From contig JAWHQI010000028.1 of NCBI GenBank assembly GCA_033032865.1, forward strand, positions 7,149,001 to 7,213,000: a stretch of 64,000 nucleotides of DNA, given 5' to 3'. A model generated the notes under the pieces. It was not told the origin of the DNA. It saw only the letters and a list, made by a program, of their open reading frames with translations, and did not search any database. Position 1 is the first letter of the stretch. Every line of letters starts with the position of its first letter. This document shows, piece after piece, positions 23,036-35,600 of the stretch. The position numbers and the translations under genes were made by a program. Source of the stretch: Dactylorhiza incarnata (taxonomy: Eukaryota > Streptophyta > Magnoliopsida > Asparagales > Orchidaceae).

Positions 23036-24217
23036 AAATGTTGAAGTGGAAGTTTGTGAAGTTGGCAGTCTGGGGAGGAGACCGCGCGGTCTGGTCTGAC
23101 CGCTCGGTCTTGCGGTCTCCTCTGGCGGTCTGACCTCTCTGGTCTAGCCGCGGGCTTCCCGGCGTGACCGTCGTTCTTCTATCTCTAGGTGCTGGGGTGA
23201 GGTCGTGCGGTCTGGTCATGTGACCGCGTGGCGAGCTGGAGCAATCGCGCGGTCTGGTGCTTATGACCGCGTGGTGTGGGCAGCCCGGTCTGGTGGCTGT
23301 CCGGGTTCTTGCGGTGCGCGTGGACTAAGGTTTTCTTTGTCGCGCGGTCTCCGGTTTGTGTTCGCATGGCGGGTCCTTCAGTGATCTGCTGGCATATGCG
23401 GTCACAGGTGGTTGATCGACTTGGCGGGTTGTTGCCCTAGTCGGTCTGGTGTGTTCACGGTCTCTAGAGGAGGTCGGGTGGCGAACACAGATGGTGAGCA
23501 TCATGACCGGGCGAGTTGTCATGATCGTGCGGCTTATGTTGAAGTCGGCGAGCTCACTAAGCAGGAGCATCTTTTGCTGATCACGCGGGTTGACCGGTCT
23601 GGTCGCGCGGTCAAGGGGTGGTGATCCTATCTCATAGGGTGGTGACTGGATCAGGTCTCACGCCTATAAATAGAAGCCACTGTAGCAGCAAAAATATAGC
23701 ACCAAGTGTAAGCTAAGCTCGCGACCTGTTCTTGCGGTCTGTTTTTTATAACCGTCCAGCTAGCTGATCGAACTTGTTTTGTGCAGCTTCTGTGGATTGT
23801 GCGAGTAGCAGCGGTCACCTCCTCTTCTGAAGGTGTTCGGGCGGTCTCGCGGCTTGCAATGCGGGTTGCTGGAGTTCGGGAGGATCAGTGGAGTTCGGGA
23901 GTTTGCGTGGTTCTCAGTTGGTGTTGTTCAAGGCGCAGGCAGGCAGTTTGGGCGACCTGGTTTTCTAGCTGGGCGGACTGTGAGGTCGAGCGGTCAGGCG
24001 ATCTCAGTTTGTCAGACCGCTGGTTTTCCTTTCAGCTATTTTTCTCTTCTGTTTTTGTGTACTGGCGAAATCATGTCTCGCCATGTATACCTCGCCCTGT
24101 ATAGAAGAATTTTGCTTATCAATAGAGATTGTGTTTGCTTCATGTGCTTCTGGTTGTTTGGCTTGAACTTTTAGTTATTCTATTCCTGCTCACTCCTAGA
24201 TCTTGGAAAATTTCACA
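23030..24217 (+). repeat. 3' LTR of Copia element
   Basis: 1188 bp from TGTTGAAAATG to TTTCACA. It contains the array at 23080-23615 and the TATA box at 23664-23673. It differs from the 5' copy at scattered sites, so it is older than the Athila-type and 4.1 kb LTR insertions. Confidence 0.9.
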
Positions 24218-25948
24218 AGTTTTTGGTTTGGAGAATTGGGCTACTAAGTTTTGTTCCTTGAGAAGCTGATTGTTAAGCTTCCTGATAAACACCCACATTT
24301 TCTATTTGTCTTCAAGAAGATTATCAATCATCTTCTAGATCTTTATGGACTTTTGTCCATCTTGATGGAATATGTCCATCTTGCTTTGTAGCTCAGCCTT
24401 AAGTGGCCTTAGCTCTTTGATCTCTTTAGCTTGTTCTTTAACAAGCTTTTTCTTCATCTTCAGGGCATCAATGAGAGCCCCATATCTGTCAATCAGATGA
24501 TCAACATCTATGTTTGATCTTGATCCATCCTCACCTCCAGCCCTTGAGGATGTATCAGAATCTGGGCTAGTTTCATATTCAGAATTTGAATGGGATAGGT
24601 TGAAAACTAGTACCTCATCAGCATCTGATACTCTGCTTGAGGAGCCTTCAGATATGGCCATCAGATCATTGTACTCCTCTTCTTCATCCACCTCATCATC
24701 ACTTTCAGGGTGTGATGGAGGGGCCCTGATTGCAATCCTGCCAGCAGCAAGTTCTTCAATAGCAGCCAGCCCAATGAGGGCTTCTTCCTTTTCAGATTCT
24801 GATGAGCTGGAGTCTGATTCACTCTAGCTCTTTTCCTTCTTAGCTAGAAGGGTTTTCTCTCCTTTCTTGCCTCTTGGCTGATAAGCCTTCTTCTCATCCC
24901 TCTCTCTTCTCTTGACTGGGCAGTCATCAATGACATGCCCAGGTTTGCTGCAGCAATAGCAAACAACTTTGGAGGAATTAAATTTAGAGTTGGAGCCATA
25001 CCTATCACTCCTGGAGTGATGTTTTGACTCCTTGCTGTCCTCCTTGTTGTGATATGAGGAGGAAGGCTTTTTCTTCCATTGCTTCCTCCTCAGCAGTCTT
25101 TTGAAATGCCTTGTGAAGGCAGCCATTTCCTCATCAGAAGAGGAGCAACCTGATGAGCTGGGCGCAGAAACTTCTGGTTCAGCAGATCTTCTGGGAGGTG
25201 AGTGAGCCTCCTCCTTTCCTCTTCTTGAGTTTTCAGCCTTGAAGGCCAGGGATTTCTCCCTGGTATTACTCCTTGCATTTTGCACTTCTTCCTTCCTGGC
25301 AGTCAGCTGCATCTCATAGGAGAGCAGCTTACCATAGAGAGTATGGGGAGGAGTTTCAGCCAACTTAGCCATTTCCTTTATGGCACAGATTTTGTTGTCC
25401 CACTCTCTAGTAAGAGATCTCAGGAACTTATCATTCAGTTCATAATTGCTGAACACTTTCTGATAGGTTCTTAACTCATTGACAATCCTAAAGAACCTTT
25501 CATAGCACACAGCTATGCCCTCCATGTTCAGCTGCCTAAAGGCTTCATACTCCTGGTTAAGGAGTGACTTCCTGTCATCCCTAACTTCTTCAGTGCCCTC
25601 CATATAGACAATGTGGGTGCCCCACATCTCTTTGGTTGTTTGGCAATGGACAAGGTTTTGGAAGGTGGAATCATCAATAGCACTAACAATAATGTTTTGT
25701 GCCCTCTTGTCCATTCCAGCCAGGACAATCTGATCCTTGTTCAGTTCAGCATATGGCTTTGGCACCTGCACCACTGGCTAATTAGTGGTAGTCTTAGTGA
25801 AGGTTATGGGACCTTCCACTACTGTCACAAAAATCCTAGGGTCAGTTGCTTCCATAAACAGCCTGACCCTTTGCATCCACATGCCAAAGGACTCTTTCCT
25901 ACATATTGGTAGCTTCATTGAACTCATCTCCTTTTGGTAGACAGCCAT
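24218..25948 (-). pseudogene. gag: Sirevirus #1 gag
   Basis: Single frame from the ATG at 25948 leftward. The N-terminal Gag core (FGMWMQRVRLFMEATDPR, then DDSTFQNLVHCQTTKEMW) is followed by a zinc knuckle CYCCSKPGHVIDDC near 24950, an acidic Ser-rich region and a coiled coil (LIDRYGALIDALKMKKKL, near 24480), the layout of Sirevirus Gag. In-frame TAG stops lie near 25776 and at 24824; at the latter Sirevirus #2 has Trp. Beyond 24335 the frame degrades, and it is cut by the deletion at the Copia insertion. Confidence 0.85.
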
Positions 25949-26012
25949 GGAAATAAGCTTTTAATCTAAACCTTGGGATCTTGCTTGACTGTTAAGCCTT
26001 TTTAAGCAACCT

Positions 26013-26027
26013 CGCTCTGATACCACT
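26013..26027 (-). other. Primer-binding site, tRNA-iMet (Sirevirus #1)
   Basis: The minus strand reads AGTGGTATCAGAGCG, abutting the LTR at 26028. Confidence 0.85.
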
Positions 26028-26819
26028 TGAAATAACTTAGGGGTTTAGATTAAATCACCTAGAGGGGGTGAGTAGGTTTTTCTTATTCTTTTTGGGCTTA
26101 GATCTGTTAGTAGCCTAATATGCCTACACAACCAATGAACTCAAGCTCAAATAATCACAACCATAACACAAAGGATTTTATATTGGTTCCCCAAGTGATG
26201 GGTAGTCTACTGTCCCCCTACACCCCTCTAACTCCAATGTAAGATAGGGATCAAGATACTCCTCCAAGTTATCTTCTCAGCTTCTAGAGCTTACACCACA
26301 AGTTCCTCGGAACTTCTCAGATCACAGATGATCCTACCTCAGGACAATAGTCCATATAGCTCATAGCTATCACCAGCTCCTACCTCAGGCACAGCAGCCC
26401 TACAACTCAGAGGAATCCACCTCCTACAACTCAGACCACCTCCTGGTCCTACTTCAGGCAATAGCCTTTTACAATCTTCTCAAAGCTGAATAGCTCTTAC
26501 AAAATAAAGATATAAGAGAATAATAACTTCTACTACTGATTCAATCAGATGAGGTATCAGTAGAGAATCTCAGCAGAAGCTGATCTTGAGTTGTTCCTAG
26601 CCTGGTTGATTCAGAACAGCTCCACTATCTTCTTCTTCAGAAGGAAGAAAGAAGACCCCTGCCTCTCTTGTTGATGAAAACTAGAATCACTGAAAGAGAG
26701 AACAACTTCTGTTCAAGGCAAGAAGGCTGTTACAGCTTTCAGGGGTTGCAGATGGGTTTCCTTAACGGCTTGAGCAAATACAATAATCGAGAGTGTCTTC
26801 TTTGTTGCCCTAACTTTTG

Positions 26820-26827
26820 CTTTTATA
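26820..26827 (-). promoter_or_regulatory. TATA box of Sirevirus #1 LTR
   Basis: The minus strand reads TATAAAAG. The homologous box of Sirevirus #2 is at 53793-53800. Confidence 0.65.
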
Positions 26828-26949
26828 GTACTGTACATCTTCAACAGCTATAAGCACTACCTCCCTTGCCCATGCTGATAAAGGCATTACTTTATCACTT
26901 CTTGCACCTTTATCAAATTCTGGGCGGCGCCAGTCAACGGAAAATAAGC

Positions 26950-27130
26950 TTGATTCTGTCTCAGCGGATCCGCTGAGACGGCTCCTTGTCTCAGCGGGTT
27001 AACAGCTGAGACAGTCTTCTTCTCAGCGGTTGGCATAAGCTGAGACAGCTACTTCTTTTCAGCGATTCCGCTGAGATGGGTCCTCGTCTCAGCGGATCTG
27101 ACCCTTCGTCTTAGCGGTTCAGCTGAGACA
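26950..27130. repeat. U3 palindrome array CTCAGCGG / CCGCTGAG
   Basis: Six or more motif copies. The first (26958-26979) is a perfect 22-bp palindrome with GTCTCAGCGGA as its left half. It lies upstream of the TATA box on the minus strand. The same motif is found in the accessory promoter of Sirevirus #2. Confidence 0.85.
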
Positions 27131-27315
27131 AATCTTCATCTCTTAGGAGTTGATTTCTCCTGATCTTAGGTCCTGATTGACCCTTTCTCTTTGAGTCACC
27201 TAAGTCTGTGTATCTTACAAAACATAGCTTTATCAAATACATTTAGTACTTAGCATTGCATAGTGACCCCTCTTCAAATCAATGGAATTTGAGGGCAATT
27301 CCCAACAAAGATTGA

Positions 27316-27324
27316 CTATTTATA
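27316..27324 (-). promoter_or_regulatory. Internal TATA box of Sirevirus #2 accessory promoter
   Basis: The minus strand reads TATAAATAG within GGTAATATAAATAGTC. It corresponds in position to 13456-13466 of Sirevirus #1; the AT-rich flanks (CCCTTATAATT) align. Confidence 0.55.
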
Positions 27325-27439
27325 TTACCTAATTCTGTATCATGATTAGCCCTTATAATTAGAGATAAGTGAACTTATAATTTTGTGGGGAATTAGGTTA
27401 ACTGGGTGCAATTTGACATATTTTTAAAGGCACCAACCC

Positions 27440-27580
27440 ATCTCAGCGGAACCGCTGAGACGACTACCTTTACCACTGGGATAGGGGGCAGGCAACCGCT
27501 GGGACAGATTTAGTAGTCTCGGCGGTTCAGCTGAGATGTTTCCCAGCTATCTCAGCGGTTCAGCTGAAACAGGCTTTTTG
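27440..27580. repeat. Palindrome array CTCAGCGG / CCGCTGAG, Sirevirus #2 accessory promoter
   Basis: Four or five motif copies; the best (27441-27460) is two 9-bp arms TCTCAGCGG and CCGCTGAGA with a 2-bp centre. It sits at the position that in Sirevirus #1 holds the TTCGTCGAAC array. Confidence 0.8.
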
Positions 27581-27764
27581 TTTTAGCTGATCTAACTACC
27601 TGAATGTTTGACCTTTTAAGATCTGCTTGAGTGAAGTCCTAACCATGTCACTAGGTTTGTTGATGAGACAAAATTATGAGTCATAAATACAATACTTTAA
27701 GTGCATAAGTGTGACAATAGTCTAGCATCACAGATGATTGGAATAAGAAGATGTTTAGCATTTA

Positions 27765-30700
27765 TTAAACGTTTAACATTCCTAGTTCAATCTTGAAGGA
27801 ATTAAACTTAGCTTCATCCAATGGCTTTGTAAAGATATCAGCAACTTGACTATCAGTAAGGACAAATTCAAGGCAGATGTCTTTACATTCAACATGTTCT
27901 CTTATGAAATGATATCTTATCTCTATGTGCTTAGTCCTGCTATGAGAGACGGGATTCTTAGCAATAGAGATAACACTGGATGAGTCACAATAAAGAGGAG
28001 ACTTACTTTCCTTGAGGTTGTAGTCCTCTAATTGATGTTGAATCCATAATAGCTGTGCACAACAACTTCCTGCAGCAATGTATTCAGACTCAGCAGTGGA
28101 TATAGCCACACTTATCTACTTTTTGCTGCTCCATGAGATCAACCTTCTTCCTAGGAATTGACAAGTGTCACTTGTGATTTTCCTGTCTTCTTTGTAGCCT
28201 GCAAAATTTGCATCTGAAAATCTAATTAGTTCAAAATCATTATTCTTAGGGTACCAAAGGCCAAGATGTAGGTTGCCTTTAAGGTATCTCAAAATCCTCT
28301 TTGCAGCTGAGTAGTGAGATTCCTTAGGACAAGCCTGGTACCTAGCACATACACATGTAGTATACATAATATCTGGTCTACTAGTAGTTAAACACAATAG
28401 GGATCCAATGATACACATGTACATGGATTCATCAAAGGCCTTGCCCTTCTCATCCTTGTCTAGGGAAATGTTGGACCCCATGGGAGTTTTCATGGTGGAA
28501 GCATATTCCATCCCAAACTTCTTTATTAGCTCCCCAGTGTACTTGGTCTAAGAGATGAATATACCCTCATCAGACTATTTCACTTAGAGGCCAAGAAAGT
28601 ACTTGAGCTCTCCCATACTGCTCATCTCAAACTCCCCCTGCATGAGGTTGGCAAACCTTTTGCAGAGATTGTCATCAGTAGACCAAAATATTATGTCATC
28701 AACATATATTTGGACTAGGAGACACTTCCCCCTTGTTTCTCTAAGGAACAATGTACTATCTATCTATCTCCTCAAGAACTTGTTCTTGATGAGAAAGCTA
28801 GACAAAGTCTCATACCAAGCCTTGAGGGCTTGCTTTAGACCATAAAGAGCTTTTCTATGTAAATACACATGATTAGAGAGGGTTGGATGCACAAAACCTG
28901 ATGGTTGATCAACATATACCTCTTCCTTCAAGTTGCCATTTTGGAAGGCTGACTTGACATCCATTTGATACACTTTGAACCCTTTGTGGGCAGCATAGGC
29001 AAGGAATAGACTAATTGCTTCTAACCTTACAACAGGGGCAAAGGTTTGATCAAAGTCTATTCCCTCTTCTTGTCTATAGCCCTTGGCTACCAATCTAGCC
29101 TTGTTCATTATGATTACTCCAGTTTCATCTAATTTGTTCCTGTAAATCCATTTGGTGCCAATTATATTGTGTCCTTAAGGCTTTGGCACCAACTTCCAAA
29201 CCTTGCATCTTTTGAATTGTAGGAGTTCTTCTTGCATTGCTTGAATCCAAAAGGTGTCTTGGTTGGCTTCTTCAAATTTCTTGGGCTCCAATTGTGATAG
29301 GAAGCTCAATAATAGGGCTTCATTATGGGCCCTGCTTCTGGTCAATTCTCCTTGGTTCTGATCTCCAATGATTTGTTCTCTTGGATGATCCCTGAGATGT
29401 CTTGCAGCTGGATGCAATTTGTCCTGAGCTTGCTGTACTGCTCCCACTATTTCAGCAGTGGCATCAGCTCCCTGGATCTCTTCCTCTTCAGGAATTGCAG
29501 CATCTGCATATGCTTTGCTGCTATTAGGTATGTCTTGTATAGACATTTCTTCCATTCCTTTCTCATTTCCTGTCAAAACAGAAGAACTAGACCAGCCCTT
29601 ATAGATTAGGCTGGTCTCATCAAATACTACATACATAGACTCTTCAACAACATGAGTTTTCTTGTTATACACTCTATAAGATCTACTGTGGGAGTTATAG
29701 CCAACAAGAATTCCCACATAGCATTTCTCTGCAAACTTGGTTAGTTGAGATTTTCCATTATTTAAAATGTAGCATTTGGAGCCAAAGATCCTAAAATATG
29801 AAATTGTAGATTGTTTGCCTTTCAGAATCTCATAAGGAGTTATTCCATGAACCTTATTGATGGAAGCTCTATTGAGAACATAACATACAGTATTGACTGC
29901 CTCAGCCCAGAAATATTTGGGGAGTGAGGAGTCACTAAGCAATATTCTCCCAGCTTCTATCAAGGTACTATTCCTCCTCTCAGCCACACCATTTTGTTGT
30001 GGAGTCCTTGGGGAGGAGAACTCTTGGGTGATACCAAATTCTTGACAAAATCTTGTCATGGCTTCAGATTGAAATTCTGTGCTATGGTTAGTCCTAGTTC
30101 TGACCACAACATATTGTAAATCATTCTGAATTGCTTTGACATGATTTATAAAGACATTCAAGGTATCTGACTTCTTCTTAAGGAAGAATACCCATTTATA
30201 TTTTGAGTGATTATCAACAATCACCAAAGTATACTACTTCCCACCTAGGCTCTGAATTGGCAAAGGACCAAACAAGTCCATATGCAATAGATATAGACAT
30301 CTTCCAGTTTCTTTGGAGACAATACTTTTAAAGGTGGTCCTAGTTTGCTTGCCCATTTGGCAAGCATGATAGGGACCACTTTTAATACATTTTAAATTTG
30401 GACTATTTCTAACAAGGTTTTTAGAGAATAGTCTATACATAGTCTTGTAGTTAATGTGAGCACGTCTCTTATGCCATTGAACACAAAGAGACTCATTTTC
30501 ATTAGCCATAAGACACATAGGTGAAATAGAATTACTGCATATAAAATCTAAGCAATAAACATTCTCACTCCTAGTGCCTGAGAGAATGGTCTCTAAGTCA
30601 TTAGACTTTTTGATCAAGCACTTGTCATTGTGGAATTTAATGACATAGCCTAAGTCACATAGTTGACTTATGCTTACTAAATTGTGTTGCAACCCTTCAA

Positions 30701-31472
30701 CATAAGCTACCCTTGTGATTGTAACTATGCCATTGGAGATCATACGATATCCTTTGGTGATTCCCTTTTCAGATCCACCAAAGATAACTTTAGGTCCATT
30801 CTTCATAACTTTGTAGTCCTGTAGAAGATTTTTCGTTCCTGTCATGCACCTTGAGCACCCACTGTCCAAGTACCATATTTGGTTGAGGCTGGTACTTGAA
30901 CTACCCTACAAGAAGAACTTTAGTTACCCTTAGGAGCCCAAATAATTTTGGGTCCTAAGACCTTGTCAGCATAAAGAATTTATCTTCCTCCTACAGCACT
31001 CCTTCCAGGAAGGTTCTTATTTACAAGAGGCACATTGGGATTATGCCAACAGTCTATGAAAAAGTGTCCCACTTTACCACAGCACCAACACTCATGAATG
31101 TTGTATCTCCTTTTCTGAACATTTCTTGTAGGAAGAACATCAATGTGTTTGTGTTCAGGAGAGGAGGCAGCAGCATTTTTCATGTTCCTTTTAGTAATGA
31201 TCTCGCTGAATGTTAACCTCTGTACAGCCTTGGTGCACATTGTCTTAATGGCATCAGCTTGCCTTAGCTTGGGGGCCAGACATGATTGGATGGCATTATA
31301 TACTGAGCAATAGGACATGTCTACAGGTTTGACAGCAACCATGTTCTTAGCTGGAATAGAATTGGAAGAGCTGGCTTCCTTACTCTTGAGTGATGGGGCT
31401 GAAGCACCAAATACAAATGATCCAGGTTGGGCCATTTGAATTTCCTCATGGGGAGCCTTCATAGCACTCAAG
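27765..31472 (-). pseudogene. pol: Sirevirus #2 end of gag and pol
   Basis: Leftward order: second zinc knuckle CWCCGKVGHFFIDC (near 31080; this frame stops at 30980), protease DSGCSRCMTG (near 30860), pre-integrase domain (QWHKRRAHINYKT), integrase core with TPQQNGVAERR, RT ([26 protein letters not shown], then the YVDD region near 28690), RNase H (AESEYIA, DIFTKPLD) ending at 27765. From 30869 down it is one frame broken by about eight in-frame stops. At least four replace Gln codons that are intact in Sirevirus #1. Non-functional. Confidence 0.88.
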
Positions 31473-32629
31473 TGTTGTATCTGTAGGCGCCCTTAGAGGG
31501 GGGGTGAATAAGGGTTTTAAAAACTTATGTTATATTTTGAATGACTTGAAAGAATAAGAGATTAAAATAGTGATTTTAAATAAAGATCTAAATTGTTTTA
31601 TAATGAAAGAGAGGATAATAAACACTTTAGAGAAATGAAGAATAAAATCAATTTTATTACACAAAGAGAGACATGATTATTATTCATAAAATTGATTACA
31701 AAACTAGATTTCTATAACACTAGAAATCGGAGGCGAATAATAATTAAACTCTTTTTTGTTTTCTATCCCCACTCGTATCCCCATGAACTGGTGGCCCTAG
31801 CCTATCCTTCCCCAGATACGGCCTCAAGCTGCTCTAGCCAATCCTTCCCCGGATATGGCCTGGAGCACCCCCTAGACCTAGCCTAGATCTAGTCACCAAC
31901 ATGAGGCAAATTTCTGCCCTGATTCCTACCCAGACCTAGTCGCCAACACGAGGCAAATCCACTAAACGATTACAAGGATAAAGATTTGAAATAAACAACA
32001 ATAATATAAAAAACTCCCTCTAAAGAACTTCTGAATTCGGAGATGAAGGATCGATGTAGAATAAGCATGGTTGAAGCGATCATCCTTCGGATATAGCGTG
32101 ACGAAGTCCTCCTTCAGAATCTCTCTAAGCTTTTTGGTGGGAGATCAACTCTTGGCCGAACAAGGCTCTAGAATTGTGGCACTAAACCTCTCTTCAACTT
32201 CTCTCAGGAAAATGAGAGAAGAGGGCTCCTTTTATAGGAGAGAGCGGTAGCGCATGCGCTAACGCTACCACCAGCGCTACCCCGGTATAGCATTATTCTG
32301 CGTGTGCGTATCTTTCTTTCCAGGGAAACATTGTCAGCTTGCCTCTTGTGCTCCTCTCTACCGCCTACACTATCAGCTACCTCCTAGCGCTAGCGCCTTC
32401 TAAAGATGTTCCCAGAATTGCTCTAATCAAATCTAGTGACTGCGCTAGGTGCTACCGCCGGCGCTAGTGGGAATCTTGGAATTTTTGACTTCGAAGTTTG
32501 GGGTAACCTTCATGTGTTGTCCTTGAGTCATGTGGACTTGTTTGCGTGTACACTTAACCACACAAGATCAAATACACATAGGATTTGTTATTCTCAACCC
32601 TAGGAGATGCGGAAGACCATTTTCCAACA
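31473..32629 (-). repeat. 3' LTR of gag-only element
   Basis: 1157 bp. It contains TATA at 32229-32236 (minus strand CTATAAAA) and a GCGCTA / CCGCCGGCGCTA palindrome-rich array at 32245-32470 upstream of it. Confidence 0.9.
32245..32470. repeat. U3 array of GCGCTAGCGC-type motifs
   Basis: Repeated GCGCTA, TAGCGC and CCGCCGGCGCTA around GGTAGCGC. The right LTR copy (38893-39120) begins with a perfect palindrome GCGCTAGCGC at 38894-38903. A short isolated copy lies in the interior at 35251-35275. Confidence 0.8.
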
Positions 32630-32642
32630 AACTCCCCCTTTT
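32630..32642 (-). other. Polypurine tract of gag-only element
   Basis: The minus strand reads AAAAGGGGGAGTT immediately before the 3' LTR. Confidence 0.8.
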
Positions 32643-35600
32643 GATAATAACAAATCCATTAATGATAAATCAGAGCATTAATATATAAGCATGATAAAAA
32701 TCTACTTGTGTGTGAGTGTGAGAGATGACTTAGGATAAATGTTAATATTAGTAGTTAGAATTGCTCCCCCTAAATACGTGTTCCCCCTATGCGAATGCTC
32801 CCCTTAAAAGAATGCTATCAACTTAATCTTTGAATTTAATCATGTTGATATTTCCATTTGATAACACATTATTTATCATTTAGTTTTCCCCCTTTTGTTA
32901 TTAGCAAAAGTGGGCAAGGAAGCCACAGACACAAAAGAGAGGATTTTTGTTTGAAAAAGATAAGGCATGATCGAGCGTTTAGAGAAAATGAAATGATAAG
33001 GAGTTTTAAGGATAATAAGGTAGTGATTTCCAAGTAACTAATCTACCCAGACAATATGTCTACACACTAGCCCCATACTAAGTGACGGATGGTCATGAGG
33101 AGCTGCAAATAAGCCATAGGTTGGGGTGTTAGTCCCATACGCAAACACTAGAAAATACTCAACCTAGCACTCTCCCCCTAGTGCCTCACAAGGCCCCACT
33201 GGAACCCTCCCCGGTTAAGAACAAGACATGACTTAACGGTTAGATTATCTAATGCCTACAACCCTACGCCCCCGCTATGGTGAGATATGTAATCATGGGA
33301 TAATACTTATTGGAAACATTAAGCAATTTAAATCTAATGATAGGTACATATCCTATGGATTTATATTTTTATTTGAATTTTTAAACAAAAAAACTCACAT
33401 AGCTATTTTGAAATCCATTAATGAATCAGAGTTTTTAGCATTGCGGAAGAATGAAAGAAACATCTTTATGAAAAGCATAATAACAAATAAGAGTTTAAGT
33501 TTTGAAATTATCATAGGAGTAAATCAGAGTTCTTAGCATTAAAAAATGATATGCATGTTAGAACAACCAATATAAATTTTACCAAGCAAGTCTACCACTT
33601 GTTAAAAATTTTTGAGATTTAAGACATGATATAAGCATGAAAGCGCAAGGTAAAAATATATGGTGATGATGTGGAAGACTTATAGAGATACAAGAAACAA
33701 CTTTTTTTGTAATCATGATTATCCATAAGAAGAAATGTGAGTTAAATTCAAAAAGAGAAGATGTTTTTTGTAAATCAAGTTCTTATAAAATCTTTTGACA
33801 ATAAAGTAACCAAGCATGAAAGGAGTATATCAATAAGAGACTACTATAATGTTATTGTAATCCATAAATTCAAGACATACCAAACATTGTAGAGAGCATG
33901 CTAGGTTATCTAGTGCATTTCATAAATAAAGAGTAGTATAGAATTAGCATTAGGATCCAATACTCATGAGAAGAAGTGTTATAGAAGATAGTGATGTGCA
34001 CATAAGTGTATTTTGAATATAGTAAACAAATGATTTAATCAAAAATACAAGACATACGTAGAGTAAAGTGCATAATAAAACATAAATAGTTTTACTTGCA
34101 CACACTTTAATGCGCACAGAAAATGTACAACTACCAAGGTGCTTTGCACACACAATGCTCATTAAGACTTATCAGGGTGCAAAGTAGTGCTTTGGGGATC
34201 ACACACTGTTTATTTTGTCAATATTGTTTTTGTTGTGATCTAGTGTACTTAAGAGTGAGTGGTTTTATTTTTTTAAGAAGGTTTGCACAAGACACTTTAT
34301 TATTCTTTCCAAGGTGCTCAACCTCACAATGCTTATTAAGACTTATCAGGAGGTTCAAGTAGTGCTTGGTGGAGTTATCTTTGTCAATTTATTTCATGAT
34401 TTTTGTTTTATACAAAGTTCTTCGAATACACTTGTTATGTAAACCAATTTGATTTTTGAAAGCACAACCACTTTTCTTAATTTTTAATGAGTGCAAGTAA
34501 AGGTAGTGTAGGTAAGATACTTATGCAATTTTAATTCATTGTACTATTACAATACATACACAAGCATTCTTAGAATAAAACACATGTAGACAAAGCCAAA
34601 ATAAGTGAGTGAATAAATATCATTATCAACCATAAACATTTACTGATACTTAGAGGCATGCTAAGCTTGGTTCTACACACCTTTTACAATATAATTGATG
34701 CACATGTGATTAGATATATCAAAGCATGATAAAAACAATATTCAAAGTAGTTTGAAAAGATAAATTTCAACATTGAAGAAGGTCGAAATGATATATTAAA
34801 TCATGCTCGATTTTTTACAATAAAGACCGTATAGTTTTATGATAGTTTGAAAAAATAATTTTGTTTTAAGATTTGAACTCTTGTAATTGATCTTGGACTT
34901 CCCGAGGGCTACCCTACGAGGGGTTCGCCCAGTACTAGGAGATGTGATGGGATGATAGCCCAAATCTCCCTTTCGCAAGATATATGTAAATAAAAAAGTG
35001 AAGTTCAACAAATAATATTTTAATGAGTTTTATGTTTTATATTTTTGTATATGATTTTTGTTGTTTGCATATAAAACAAAACAAACAAATGACCACAAAA
35101 ATAATTTTTTTTTGTAATTTGGCTTTTGTAAATTTTTATTTCAATTTTTCAAAAATCAATAATATGCAGATATGCAAAAATAAGTAGTACATATAAAATA
35201 ACATATTTTTAGGGATTTTGCAAAAAATAAAAAATACAAAAAATCAGAGAGGTGCGCTAACGCTGGCGCTAGCACGACAAACAGTACATTATTTTTCAAG
35301 ATTTTGGAAATTTTGATTATTGATCTTGATTAAGTGTTCCATGAGTAGTTTCATGCGGAAATTTCAGAATTTTTGGAGATGTCTAGATAGTGTAAATTGC
35401 ATGAAATGTTAGCGATTTTTTATACGACTTGACAATGCATGATATATATTTCTTATATCTTCATTTTGTTTTTTCTAAGGCTTATATTTATCAATATTAT
35501 GTAAGTTGGAAATGATAGGAAATGTAAGCACAAGATATCATGTTCGAATAAGCCAACAAGTATGATTTAAATGATTAGCATGAAATGATTTTTATGCAAA

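Larger units (their letters stand above)
15892..24217 (+). mobile_element. Tork/Tnt1-like Ty1/Copia element, degraded
   Basis: Plus-strand Copia with LTRs, tRNA-iMet-type primer site, the full domain order Gag-PR-INT-RT-RNase H and a polypurine tract. The left LTR lacks its first ~155 bp, and the neighbouring Sirevirus sequence lacks ~650 bp compared with Sirevirus #2, so one ~0.8 kb deletion probably removed both and no duplication can be matched. A solo LTR at 18251-20220 interrupts it. The lineage call is tentative; it is clearly not a Sirevirus. Confidence 0.85.
4111..27307 (-). mobile_element. Sirevirus #1 (Ty1/Copia), interrupted
   Basis: Minus-strand Copia element of the Sirevirus (SIRE/Maximus) type. 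Right to left it has a 5' LTR (26028-27307), tRNA-iMet primer site, gag with a CCHC knuckle and long acidic coiled-coil tail, pol remnants, a palindrome array, a TATA box and a spliced accessory gene. Interruptions are the Athila-type element 6173-13222, the Tork-like Copia ~15892-24217 and the Athila-like element on the left. The 3' LTR lies beyond the window or has been lost. It was inserted into Sirevirus #2 about 10 bp from that element's accessory-gene TATA box. Confidence 0.85.
26028..27307 (-). repeat. 5' LTR of Sirevirus #1
   Basis: 1280 bp. On the minus strand it starts TGTTGGGAATTG and ends in ATTTCA. It carries the CACCTAGAGGGGGTGAGTAGG-type block seen at the same LTR end in all three Sirevirus-type elements here, direct repeats of CCTACCTCAGGC in R/U5, TATA at 26820-26827 and a palindrome array at 26950-27130. 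Confidence 0.85.
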
